A stretch of 15,451 bases of DNA, taken from CAADGU01 sp964467705. Its GTDB lineage: Bacteria; Chloroflexota; Anaerolineae; Promineifilales; Promineifilaceae. Below are positions 1 to 7,720 of the stretch, piece by piece. The position numbers were made by a program, and so were the translations under genes. Under the pieces are notes generated by a model. It was not told the origin of the DNA. It was given only the letters and a program-made list of their open reading frames with translations, and ran no database searches. The stretch lies in assembly GCA_964467705.1 (NCBI GenBank), contig CAYXUZ010000151.1, positions 1 to 15,451 on the forward strand, given 5' to 3'. The stretch's first letter is position 1, and the number at the start of each line of letters is the position of its first letter.

Positions 1-84
1 CCGTACCTCCCCCATTATTGCACAAAATAACACGGCCATCGGGGGTGGACGGCCGTACACCCACACCACTACCACACAAAACAG

Positions 85-110
85 CACGGCCGTCAGACAG
101 CACGGCCGTG
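85..110 (-). terminator. Hairpin made of two ACGGCCGT octamers, likely terminator of the alkyltransferase gene
   Basis: Two octamers (86-93 and 102-109) extend to a 9-bp stem, 85-93 with 102-110, around an 8-nt loop. It lies about 18 nt past the stop codon of the minus-strand gene. On the minus strand the stem is followed within 4 nt by TTTT. That supports a rho-independent terminator, although the U tract is short. Confidence 0.5.
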
Positions 111-127
111 TCCCCAAAACCCATCGC

Positions 128-973
128 TCACCCCATCATCACGTGCGCTGCTTCCCAGCCAATGAGCGCCTTTTTGCGGGTAACACCCCAATGGTAGCCA
201 CCCAGGTCGCCGCTTTTTTGGATGACGCGGTGGCAGGGAATGAGGTAGGCGATGGGGTTATGACCAACGGCCGTGCCCACCGCCCGCACCGCCTTTTCCT
301 GCCCCGCCGCCCGCGCCAGGGTACCATACGTCACCAACGCTCCCGTCGGCACACGCAGCAGCGCCATCCACACTTGAATTTGAAAATTGGTCCCCTTCAG
401 GTAAACGGGTAATGGAGTTGTACGCTCACCAGGAGAGAAGATATGGCCTACGGCCGTTTCCGTCCCGACCGCATCTTCCACTAATCGCGCCTGGGGCCAG
501 GCACGGGAAAGAGCCTCAAAGGTGGCGGCACGGCCGTTGCCCATCACAAACGACAACCCGCAAATACCCCGTTCCGTCTCCGCTACCAACGCCTCGCCAA
601 AGGGGGTAGCGTGAAACCCATAATGAATGGTCAGCCCCGCACCTCTGGCTTTGTACTCACCTGGTGTCACCGCTTCGTGGGTGACAAACAGATCATGCAG
701 GCGACCCGGCCCAGACAGCCCGGCAGCAAATGTCGCCTCGAGCAAACTTTGCGACTCATCCAACACCTGTTTGGCATGTTGAATCGTCAGGTATTGCACA
801 AACCGTTTAGGGCTGATGCCTGCCCAACGGCTAAACAACCTTTGGAAATGATACTCGCTCAACCCCACATGCGCAGCCACCTCTGCCAACGCGGGCTGCT
901 TTTGATAATGTTCTTCCAGGTAATGAATCGCGTTTTCAATTAGTTGGTAATCAGTCATTGCTTCAGCATACAT
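128..973 (-). CDS. AraC-type HTH / methylated-DNA--protein-cysteine methyltransferase fusion (Ada-like)
   Basis: This 281-residue protein removes alkyl groups from O6-alkylguanine in DNA by suicidal transfer to its own cysteine. Residues about 8-110 form an AraC-type HTH (LAEVAAHVGLSEYHFQRLF, then SPKRFVQYL). Residues about 125-275 form the alkyltransferase domain with the active-site motif IPCHRV, Cys at about residue 247. The N-terminal zinc-binding Ada domain, which accepts methyl from phosphotriesters and switches E. coli Ada on, is absent. The protein is therefore a short HTH-MGMT form, and how it senses damage is unclear. The ATG at 973 is preceded by GGAGG with 9-nt spacing; a second ATG five codons later (958) is possible. 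It is divergent from the zinc-ribbon/PQQ gene, and a perfect hairpin (1000-1030) lies in its leader. Confidence 0.9.
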   Translation of the reverse strand: MYAEAMTDYQLIENAIHYLEEHYQKQPALAEVAAHVGLSEYHFQRLFSRWAGISPKRFVQYLTIQHAKQVLDESQSLLEATFAAGLSGPGRLHDLFVTHEAVTPGEYKARGAGLTIHYGFHATPFGEALVAETERGICGLSFVMGNGRAATFEALSRAWPQARLVEDAVGTETAVGHIFSPGERTTPLPVYLKGTNFQIQVWMALLRVPTGALVTYGTLARAAGQEKAVRAVGTAVGHNPIAYLIPCHRVIQKSGDLGGYHWGVTRKKALIGWEAAHVMMG

Positions 974-999
974 GAGTGGAATCCTCCGGTTACAATTCA

Positions 1000-1030
1000 G
1001 ACATCCGATTTCTCAAAGAAATCGGATGTC
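1000..1030. repeat. Perfect 14-bp inverted repeat with 3-nt loop
   Basis: Arms GACATCCGATTTCT (1000-1013) and AGAAATCGGATGTC (1017-1030) are perfectly complementary around CAA. The element sits between divergent genes, 27 nt upstream of the alkyltransferase ATG, so it may form a hairpin in that mRNA leader. No T tract follows on either strand, so a terminator role is unlikely. It matches the architecture, though not the sequence, of the hairpin at 13450-13482. Confidence 0.8.
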
Positions 1031-1158
1031 GTGTTAATCTCCGCTAACTGTAACAGAGCCGCTCACCATTCTCCACCCGATTCTTGCGACAAGATGCAGT
1101 TCGGACGGCTTTCGGACGGCCGTGCCCTACACTGTTGCCAATCAAACAACACGACTAA

Positions 1159-1187
1159 TTGACAACCTGCCCATTACATATGAAAAT
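1159..1187 (+). promoter_or_regulatory. Candidate sigma70-type promoter of the zinc-ribbon/PQQ gene
   Basis: A perfect TTGACA (1159-1164) is followed after 17 nt by GAAAAT (1182-1187), which matches TATAAT at four of six positions. The start codon is 47 nt downstream, preceded by AGGAGA at 1225-1230. The weak -10 keeps the call tentative. Confidence 0.35.
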
Positions 1188-1234
1188 TCGTAACGCAATC
1201 TGGCAAAGCGCACCACAATTTTACAGGAGACGAC

Positions 1235-3157
1235 ATGACCCAAGTGCAAGCCCTTAAATGCCCCTCGTGTAATGCCTCATTAGAATATGACGGCCGTTCC
1301 GAAACTATCCGCTGCGAATTTTGCGGCACCACCATCATTGTGCCCGAAAACATGCGTGCGGGTGGCTACCAGGCCAGCGGCTCCGGCTATATGTACGGCG
1401 AATCACCCGAAAAAGCGGAAAACATCCATCAAGTCCTCGAACTGGTACGGCAAGGCAGAAAGATTGACGCCATCAAACTATACCGCGACACATTCGGCGT
1501 GGGTCTAAAAGAGGCCAAAGATATTGTGGATGGTCTGGAAAAGGGCCGGCCAACGGCCGTGACCATCACCACCACCTCCGTCGCCCCAGCCGCCGGGGCC
1601 AGCAGTTGTGGTTGCATCATTGGCATTGTTATCCTCCTATTTACACTGGGCATTGTTGTCGCCGCCATGGTTCCCTTCTTCTCCATTACCCAAATCATCG
1701 AAGATCCACAAACCTTCATTCAACAGGTAAGCGAAGGGGACATTGAAACATTCGTTCAGGAAGTGAGCGTGGATATTGCCAGCGCCAATCGAAATATCCA
1801 AAACAGCCCGTTGGTCACCACCAGCGGCGGTGACGGGTTGGGCGCTGACCTGATCGTAGAAAACTGGCAGTATGCCAACAACACAAACACCATCCGGCTC
1901 AGCTACACCGAAGAGAACGACGGCAATCGCACCACCCGTTGGGAAGTAGCCGTTGGCGATTCCAGTAACAATCTTGGTTTCAACGTCGGCTTTGACAACC
2001 AGCAGGTCTACTACACCAGCGGCAGCACCCTCTACGCCGTCAACCGCGCCAGCGGCGCCCAGGTCTGGCAGGCCAACCTCAGCGACATCGTAGATAGGCG
2101 GTGTTACGGCTGTCTGCGCTCCGATCAAGGGGTGGTGGTGGCCCTGACGGCCGACAACACCCTCTACGGCCTGAATGCCAACACCGGCCAAACCTTATGG
2201 CAGGCGCGCCTGGAAAGCGACACCCCCGTTTACCTGGAAGAAGGGTTTGTCGGTTTAGCCTTCCTCAAAGACAAAGTGGCCGTTCTGGATGAGTCCGAAA
2301 AAGCAGGCGGATTTGGTTTTGCCCTCAAACTATACGACCTCAACAGCGGGGAAATGGCTATCCAACTGGTGCCCATGTGCCCAGACATTGACAACTTTTT
2401 CGACCCCGCCCCCTTTGGCTATTATGATCAGGTGTTTATTGACGAAGCTCAAGATCGCCTCTTCTTCTTATGGGGCGAGAGCATCAACGGCCCGGAATGT
2501 CTGGAAGAATGGAACCCGGAAACGGGCGAAGCCATCTGGCAATCACGGCTGCCGGGGGATGACACCGGTATTTCTTCTTCCATCGGGCGGGGCATCGTCA
2601 CGGAGTGGAACTTCTCGCCCTACTTTGCCTTTAACGGCCAGACCTTGATGCTGCCCGCTTACCAATCATCCAACCAAGGTGTGGCGCTGGCCGACTTGAG
2701 CAATGGCGCGATTCAGTTTAACGTGCAAGACGAAGATTATGAGATGTGGCCCATTGGGGTGCAGGGGGACACGGCCGTCATCTGGAGCGAACGACAGCGC
2801 GGCACCACTCAGGTGGAAGTGTGGGGGCTGAACCGCACCACCGGCGAACGGCTGTGGCAGCACACCCTCACCGCGGAATACCTGTTTGATATGGATCCGT
2901 TTGACGACCGTTGGACTTACCAACTCACGCCCAATGGCCTGTACATTTTGCAACTATTTGCCACCCCGGAACCACCTGAACTGCTGGTGCAATCGCTTAA
3001 TACGGCCACCGGCGCACTCAACTACGAAGTGAAAAATACACTGGCCAGCGACTACTGGGAAGGGCTGGCCCGCACCCCCAGCCATCTCTATCTGTCGCTA
3101 GAGTCCCTGGTCGGCGTAGACCTGAGCACTGGCGAAGCGACACAGGAATGGCCGTAG
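1235..3157 (+). CDS. Membrane-anchored PQQ-like beta-propeller protein with zinc ribbon and L7/L12-like domain
   Basis: This is a 640-residue multidomain protein of unknown function. Residues 9-30 hold a zinc ribbon (CPSC at 9-12, CEFC at 27-30). Residues about 64-104 resemble the C-terminal domain of ribosomal protein L7/L12 (VLELVRQGRKIDAIKLYRD, GLKEAKDIVDGL). Residues about 126-151 are one hydrophobic membrane segment. Residues about 205-640 carry PQQ-type blade repeats (LYAVNRASGAQVWQANL, LYGLNANTGQTLWQARL, WGLNRTTGERLWQHTL), predicting an external propeller. By the positive-inside expectation, the zinc ribbon and L7/L12 part are cytoplasmic. No quinoprotein dehydrogenase active site is evident, so the propeller is more likely a binding scaffold than an enzyme. 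The start is fixed by AGGAGA with 4-nt spacing. It may be co-transcribed with the acyl-AMP ligase 66 bp downstream, although a strong hairpin separates them. Confidence 0.85.
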   Translation: MTQVQALKCPSCNASLEYDGRSETIRCEFCGTTIIVPENMRAGGYQASGSGYMYGESPEKAENIHQVLELVRQGRKIDAIKLYRDTFGVGLKEAKDIVDGLEKGRPTAVTITTTSVAPAAGASSCGCIIGIVILLFTLGIVVAAMVPFFSITQIIEDPQTFIQQVSEGDIETFVQEVSVDIASANRNIQNSPLVTTSGGDGLGADLIVENWQYANNTNTIRLSYTEENDGNRTTRWEVAVGDSSNNLGFNVGFDNQQVYYTSGSTLYAVNRASGAQVWQANLSDIVDRRCYGCLRSDQGVVVALTADNTLYGLNANTGQTLWQARLESDTPVYLEEGFVGLAFLKDKVAVLDESEKAGGFGFALKLYDLNSGEMAIQLVPMCPDIDNFFDPAPFGYYDQVFIDEAQDRLFFLWGESINGPECLEEWNPETGEAIWQSRLPGDDTGISSSIGRGIVTEWNFSPYFAFNGQTLMLPAYQSSNQGVALADLSNGAIQFNVQDEDYEMWPIGVQGDTAVIWSERQRGTTQVEVWGLNRTTGERLWQHTLTAEYLFDMDPFDDRWTYQLTPNGLYILQLFATPEPPELLVQSLNTATGALNYEVKNTLASDYWEGLARTPSHLYLSLESLVGVDLSTGEATQEWP

Positions 3158-3159
3158 CC

Positions 3160-3222
3160 GGTAATCAGTAAACGGTAATCGGTTTGCCATCACCGATTAC
3201 CGTTTACCGTTCACCGATTACC
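3160..3222. repeat. Iterated-word inverted repeat (GGTAATCGGT / ACCGATTACC)
   Basis: The spacer consists of GGTAATCAGT (3160-3169), GGTAATCGGT (3174-3183), then inverted ACCGATTACC twice (3192-3201 and 3213-3222). The core stem pairs 3168-3183 with 3192-3207 perfectly (16 bp) around an 8-nt loop. It could terminate or attenuate transcription from the PQQ gene. It runs right up to the next ATG at 3224, leaving no room for a Shine-Dalgarno sequence. Confidence 0.8.
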
Positions 3223-3223
3223 C

Positions 3224-4947
3224 ATGCTGACCCTAGCCACACGGCCGTCCTTCCACACCCTGCTCGATGCGGTCACACTGACGGCCGTAGACCCCACCCC
3301 ACCCGCCCTCATCTACCTGCAAACGGACAGCCCGCCGCAAACTATCTCGCGGCAGATGTTTTGGCAGGCTGTTACTGGTTATGCGAATGGGCTGCGGCGG
3401 TTGGGCATCCAGCCGGGCGACCTGATCATCATCGCCCACACCCAAAATCTGGAAANNNNNNNNNNCTGGAAAGCATCTATGCCTTCTGGGGGGCGCTGCT
3501 GATCGGCGCCCTCCCCTCCATGTTCCCCACCCTTACCGAAAAGCTGGACGCCGACGTGTACATGCGCCACATGGCGGAACTGGTGCGTCTTTCGGCCGTC
3601 AAAGCGGTGCTGACGACAGATGAATTTGCGCCGCAGTTGCAAACGGCCGTGAACTGCCCCGTGTTTGCTTCATCAGCGATTAGAGACTGGGAGAGTGAGA
3701 GGGAGAGTGAGAGACTGAGAGACTTCCAGTCTCCCCATCTCCCAGTCTCCCCATCTCCTGATTCCATTGCCTTCCTGCAACACTCCTCCGGCACGACCGG
3801 GCTGCAAAAAGGGGTGGCGTTGTCGCATACGGCCGTGCTCAACCAGCTTGCCAGTTATAGCGATGCCCTGCAACTGAACGAGCAAGACGTAATCGTAAGC
3901 TGGCTACCGTTGTATCACGACATGGGGTTGATTGCCGGGTTTTTGCTGCCGCTGGTGCAGGGCATCCCTCTGGTGCTCATGTCCCCGTTTGATTGGGTCA
4001 GCCACCCCGCCCTGCTGCTGCGCGCCATTCATGATTACCAGGGCACGCTCTGCTGGCTGCCCAACTTCGCCTATAACCACTGCGCCCGCCGCATTCGCGC
4101 CCGCGACAAAGAAGGGCTGTCGCTGGCCTCCATGCGCCTGTTCATCAACTGTTCTGAACCCGTGCGGCATGACAGTCACCAGTTATTCCTGGAGGCCTTT
4201 GCCGCCAACGGTGTCCGCCCGGAAATGTTGGGCGTCAGTTATGCCATGGCCGAAAACACGTTTGCGGTGACACAGACGGCGCCGGGGAATACGGCCGTCC
4301 TGGACACCATAGATGAACACGAACTGACCCATCATCAATATGCGCAGCCGGTGGCCGCCGACCACCCCCAGGCGGCCGTCAAAGTCTCCTGCGGGCCAGT
4401 GATTGCGGGGACGGAAGTGGCGGTGTGGGATGCGGACGGCCGTGTCCTGCCCGACCGACACGTCGGCGAAATTGCCCTCCGCAGTAATTGTATGCTTACG
4501 GAATACTACCGGCGGCCAGATTTACGGCCGTTCCTGAACGGCTGGTACAAAAGCGGCGACAAGGGATATATGGTAGAGGGCGAAGTTTTTGTGATTGGCC
4601 GGGCCAAAGAGATGATCATCAACGCCGGGAAAAACGTCTACCCACAGGACATCGAAGCCATCGTCAATGGCGTGCCCGGCGTTCATGCCGGGCGGGCCGT
4701 CTGTTTTGGCGTGCTCGATGAGAAAGAGGGCACGGAACTGATCGCCGTTGTTGCCGAGGTGAAAACCAGCGACCCCGCCGAACGCAAGGAGATCAACAAA
4801 GCCATTCGCCAGGAAGTGGCCCGGCAAAGCGGCGTCAGCGTCAGCTACGTGCATCTGGTTGGCCGCCACTGGCTGCTGAAAACCTCCAGCGGCAAAATCG
4901 CCCGCGCTGCCAACCGGGAAAAGTGGCGGACGGAAACTGACAATTGA
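3224..4947 (+). CDS. Fatty-acyl-AMP ligase (FAAL-type adenylate-forming enzyme), interrupted by an assembly gap
   Basis: The enzyme activates a fatty acid with ATP to acyl-AMP, usually for transfer to an acyl carrier protein. Visible motifs are the phosphate loop SSGTTGLQKG, LPLYHDMGLIAGFLLPL, the adenine region GVSYAMAENTF, YKSGDKGYMVEGEVFVIGRA, and the C-terminal LKTSSGKIAR with the catalytic lysine. Start ATG 3224 (MLTLATRPSF) is in a different frame from the post-gap part, so the true protein spans the N run. Collapsing a 7-base overlap (CTGGAAA) at the gap edges restores one frame (HTQNLESIYAFWGALLIG) of 568 aa, normal for the family. About 26 residues before the phosphate loop are low complexity (WESERESERLRDF...), from a repeat inserted in frame. 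No polyketide synthase, NRPS or carrier gene is adjacent, so the product is unknown. No Shine-Dalgarno precedes the ATG. Confidence 0.85.
3456..3465. other. Assembly gap (10 N) inside the acyl-AMP ligase
   Basis: The base run before the gap ends CTGGAAA and the run after it begins CTGGAAA. Removing the Ns and one copy of the 7-mer makes the gene continuous. The gap length is therefore probably a placeholder and no sequence may be missing. Confidence 0.85.
3682..3759. repeat. GAGACTGGGAG/CTCCCAGTCTC low-complexity inverted repeat inside a gene
   Basis: A purine-rich half (GAGACTGGGAGAG..., 3682-3723) is followed by a pyrimidine-rich half (CAGTCTCCCCATCTCC iterated, 3727-3759). The 11-mer at 3683-3693 is perfectly complementary to 3739-3749. 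It has the form of the intergenic word-iterated repeats in this window but lies in frame inside the acyl-AMP ligase, just before the phosphate-loop motif. Confidence 0.8.
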
Positions 4948-4963
4948 TAATTGTCAATTGTCA
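4938..4963. repeat. TGACAATT/AATTGTCA inverted and tandem repeat between convergent genes
   Basis: TGACAATT (4938-4945) pairs with AATTGTCA (4949-4956), and AATTGTCA is repeated at 4956-4963. The element overlaps the stop codon of the acyl-AMP ligase and ends 5 nt before the end of ktrB on the other strand. A bidirectional terminator role is possible, but the stem is short and AT-rich. Confidence 0.6.
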
Positions 4964-4968
4964 ATTGA

Positions 4969-6378
4969 TCAGCCAATCAGCACTGTCTCCTCAGGATAAT
5001 GCAGCAGGCTGCTTTCCCGGCTGCGGCTGAGCAGTACCAGCACAATAGTCAATGCGCCCAATCGTCCCCAAAACATCATAAAAATGATGATCAACTGCCC
5101 GATTGGGTTGAGTTGGCCGGTGACGTTTAGCGTCAGGCCACAGGTGGAAAAAGCGGAAACGACCTCGAACAGCGCCGGGCCTAGTTCCAGGGGATGTGTC
5201 AGGAGCAGCAGCCAGGTAGCCAGACCGCAGACAAAGAGGCTGACGATGAGCACGGCCGTTGCCCGTTTCACAATGCGTGTGGGGATCGAACGCTTGAAAG
5301 CGTTCACGCCGGGCGTGCCTCGCAAAAAACTCCACATCACCGCCAGCAAAACCACCAGCGTGCCGGTGGTAATGCCGCCGCCCATGGAAGCCGGGCCGCT
5401 GCCCACAAACATCAGACCAACCAGCACCAACTGGCTTTCCGGCTGCACCAGGGCAAAATTTTCCAGCCCCGGAAAGCCGGCCGTGCGCGCCGATACCGAT
5501 TGAAACCAGGTCTGCACCAGTTTCTCGTCTAAAGGCAGGTCAGCCGCCACCCCCCTGGTCGCTTCCGGCAGATACAAAGCTACCCAACCAACCAGGATGA
5601 GCGCCAGCGTGACCAGCAGTGTCAGCCGTGTATGCAGCGACAGCCGCCGTTGTTGCCGGTACATCAACAGGTTATGAAAGACGGGCAGCCCCAGGCCACC
5701 CAATATCACCAACACGCCCAAAATAATCAGCGTGGGATTATCGTTGGGGATGCCGTTTGGATAGGCAGGCGTACCCCAGAACAGGTCAAACCCGGCATTA
5801 CAGAAGGCGGCGACGGCATGAAAGATGGCATAAAACAAGACGCGGTCAGAAGGCACAATATCGGTCTGCCGCCAGTACACAAAGAGAACGGCCGCGCCAA
5901 CCGCTTCTATGACAAACATGCCCGTCAGGATGCGCCCCAGGTAGTGGGAAATGAGCGAAGGGTTTTGCAGACCCAGCGAATCGGCCAGCAGCAGACGGTT
6001 GGGCAAGGAGACCCGGCGGCCAGAGGCGCGCAGCAGCAAGGCGACCAGAGCCATATAACCCAGGCCGCCCATTTGAATGAGCAGCAGGAGAATAACTTGC
6101 CCGGCAAAGGTGAAGTCGGTGCTGGTGGTCAGCACAGACAGGCCGGTGACGGTGACGGCGGAAGTTGCCGTAAAAAACGCTTGCATGAAGGTGATGGGGC
6201 GAGTGGTGAGACCCGGCAGCAGCCAGAGCAGCAATGTGCCCACCACGATGAGCGTCAGCAGACCGACAATGGGCCGCAAGGGAGAGGGGATGTGGCGGAT
6301 GGGGTGCTGGAAAACGGCCGTGCCCGGCAAACGAATCACACGCTGGCGTTTGCGCCCAAAGGTGAGGCGGCCTTTCAT
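4969..6378 (-). CDS. ktrB: Ktr/Trk potassium channel-type transporter, membrane subunit
   Basis: This 469-residue integral membrane protein forms the K+ (or Na+-coupled K+) translocation pore. It shows the four-fold membrane-pore-membrane plan of the TrkH/KtrB/HKT superfamily. The four selectivity-filter glycines lie in TVTGL (G79), FCNAGF (G196), SARTAGF (G301) and FSTCGLT (G414). A glycine-rich segment at about 327-340 (GSGPASMGGGITTGT) matches the gating loop of the third repeat. Length and partner size favour KtrB over the longer TrkH. The ATG overlaps the ktrA stop by ATGA (6375-6378), so translation is probably coupled. It ends 21 nt from the convergent acyl-AMP ligase. Confidence 0.92.
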   Translation of the reverse strand: MKGRLTFGRKRQRVIRLPGTAVFQHPIRHIPSPLRPIVGLLTLIVVGTLLLWLLPGLTTRPITFMQAFFTATSAVTVTGLSVLTTSTDFTFAGQVILLLLIQMGGLGYMALVALLLRASGRRVSLPNRLLLADSLGLQNPSLISHYLGRILTGMFVIEAVGAAVLFVYWRQTDIVPSDRVLFYAIFHAVAAFCNAGFDLFWGTPAYPNGIPNDNPTLIILGVLVILGGLGLPVFHNLLMYRQQRRLSLHTRLTLLVTLALILVGWVALYLPEATRGVAADLPLDEKLVQTWFQSVSARTAGFPGLENFALVQPESQLVLVGLMFVGSGPASMGGGITTGTLVVLLAVMWSFLRGTPGVNAFKRSIPTRIVKRATAVLIVSLFVCGLATWLLLLTHPLELGPALFEVVSAFSTCGLTLNVTGQLNPIGQLIIIFMMFWGRLGALTIVLVLLSRSRESSLLHYPEETVLIG

Positions 6379-7043
6379 GGTTGCTCGCTGAATCGGGTCA
6401 GGCTTTGATGTGTGCCCAGGAGGATCAGCGTGTCCGCAGGCTGCAAGATGACATCATCGGCCGGGGAGACAATCAGTTCCTCCTGGCGCTTGAGCAGCAG
6501 CAGCGTCAATTCATACCCGCTGCTAAAGGGCACATCGCCCACCCGTTTGCCCACCAGCGGCGGCGGCAGCATCGTTTCCATGATGCTGTAATCGTTTTGC
6601 AAGGGCAAGCGGTTGATGATGGCCGGGTAGGCCAGCTCGTCGGCCAGCCAGACGCCGCTGTCACGCACCGGCGTCACCACCCGGTTGGCGCCCAATCGCT
6701 GCAAAATTTCACGCTGGCGGTTGGTGTCGGCCCGGCAAACGACATTTTTCACTCCTAACTGTTTCAACAAATCATGCACCAGAATGGTGGCTTCAAAATC
6801 ATCACCAATGGCCACAACGGCCGTGTCAAACGAAGAAATGTCCGCCTCTTGCAGCGCCGCCTCATTGGTGGCGTCCAGCATGACGGCCTGGGTGATGTGG
6901 GGGGCAATCTCCTGTACCGGCCCCATTTGCCCATCAATGCCCAACACCTCATACCCCAACTCTTCCAGCCGCCGCGCCAGTGCGGTGCCAAAACGCCCCA
7001 GGCCAATGACCACAAACTCTTGCTGCGATTTCTGACGTTTCAT
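6375..7043 (-). CDS. ktrA: Ktr potassium uptake regulatory subunit (RCK/TrkA-N domain)
   Basis: This is the cytoplasmic ring-forming regulator of the Ktr channel. It has 222 residues, the usual KtrA length, with one RCK_N Rossmann domain (FVVIGLGRFGTALARRLEELG, nucleotide-binding GLGRFG at residues 14-19; acidic ligand region GID) and one RCK_C domain from about residue 140. TrkA proper has two such units. ATP or ADP bound to the Rossmann fold is known to gate the channel in this family. I chose the ATG at 7043 (MKRQKSQQEF) because GGAGGG lies just upstream; a longer open frame to 7112 lacks support. It is first in the operon with ktrB, upstream on the minus strand and divergent from the HU-like gene. 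Confidence 0.9.
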   Translation of the reverse strand: MKRQKSQQEFVVIGLGRFGTALARRLEELGYEVLGIDGQMGPVQEIAPHITQAVMLDATNEAALQEADISSFDTAVVAIGDDFEATILVHDLLKQLGVKNVVCRADTNRQREILQRLGANRVVTPVRDSGVWLADELAYPAIINRLPLQNDYSIMETMLPPPLVGKRVGDVPFSSGYELTLLLLKRQEELIVSPADDVILQPADTLILLGTHQSLTRFSEQP

Positions 7044-7145
7044 AATCCCTCCGGTAGATGCTGCCGAAGTATAATCGCGCCACCACAAACGTTCAAAATA
7101 CAGCCCGGTCATTTGCCAAGATAAACATGGTGGTTTTTATTTGCG

Positions 7146-7174
7146 TTGACAAATTCTTCCTTTGCTTTTACATT
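7146..7174 (+). promoter_or_regulatory. Sigma70-type promoter of the HU-like gene
   Basis: Perfect TTGACA (7146-7151), exactly 17 nt, then TACATT (7169-7174, four of six matches to TATAAT). It precedes a leader of about 75 nt and the AGGAGG ribosome site at 7244-7249. This is the best-formed promoter in the window. Confidence 0.6.
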
Positions 7175-7255
7175 ATTTCCTGTTACTCGTCGCCGGAGAG
7201 TCGCAAAAATGGGAGCGCCACTCCGTGCATATCACCTATTTTTAGGAGGTTACAA

Positions 7256-7639
7256 ATGCCCGCAAAGTATAAAGTGATTCCCAAAGTGAACCCCCGCGAT
7301 CCGGAGGGGCCACGCAAGTATTACCCGTCGTTGCAGGCGAGCGGCCGTACCCGCCAGCGCCAACTGGCGTTGGAAGCAGCCGACCGTTCCACCTTGAGCG
7401 ACGCGGACATGGACGCCGCCATGACCAACTTGCTGGCGCTCATCCCCAAACACCTGGCCGAAGGGCGCATTGTAGACCTGGGTGAGTTTGGCGTTTTCCG
7501 GCTGGCGATCAGCACGGAAGGGCTGGACACGGCCGAGGAGGTGACGGTGCGCAATATCAAGAAGATCGGGGTGCGTTTCACCCCCGGCCCGGCGTTTAAG
7601 AAGGCGCTGGCCGACGCGCAGTTTGAGAAAACAGCATAG
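7256..7639 (+). CDS. HU-like (HU/IHF superfamily) DNA-binding protein
   Basis: This 127-residue nucleoid-type DNA-binding protein resembles the longer HU variants with an N-terminal extension (MPAKYKVIPKVNPRDPEGPRKYYPSL) rather than the 90-residue classic HU. Features are helical pairing around residues 30-65, the GEFGVFRLAI turn, a long beta arm region (TVRNIKKIGVRFTPG) and the C-terminal helix FKKALADAQF. The start follows TAGGAGG at the right distance; the open frame extends upstream but lacks any other ribosome site there. It is monocistronic, with its own promoter and terminator. GC content is like the flanking genome, so it belongs to the host backbone next to the island. DNA bending is the family role; the specific target is unknown. 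Confidence 0.85.
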   Translation: MPAKYKVIPKVNPRDPEGPRKYYPSLQASGRTRQRQLALEAADRSTLSDADMDAAMTNLLALIPKHLAEGRIVDLGEFGVFRLAISTEGLDTAEEVTVRNIKKIGVRFTPGPAFKKALADAQFEKTA

Positions 7640-7660
7640 CCGTTAACGGCCCAAAACAGT

Positions 7661-7704
7661 GTGCCTGTGGGGTGGTCGTAAACAATCCCCACAGGCACAT
7701 TTTC
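7661..7704 (+). terminator. Rho-independent terminator of the HU-like gene
   Basis: A perfect 12-bp stem (7661-7672 with 7687-7698, GTGCCTGTGGGG/CCCCACAGGCAC) around a 14-nt loop is followed by ATTTTCC. It starts 22 nt after the stop codon. A small palindrome, CCGTTAACGG, lies at 7640-7649. Confidence 0.85.
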
Positions 7705-7720
7705 CTTCCCGCCAAAAAAC

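Noticed and set aside
3184..3455. Upstream start at 3184 for the acyl-AMP ligase
   Set aside because: The pre-gap part of that frame reads as Pro/His-rich nonsense through the intergenic repeat, while the frame from 3224 gives family-like sequence that joins the post-gap part once the overlap is collapsed.
5632..6408. Plus-strand open frame (258 codons) opposite ktrB
   Set aside because: Rich in Gln, Gly, His and Arg with no motif; the opposite strand encodes a full set of Ktr filter motifs.
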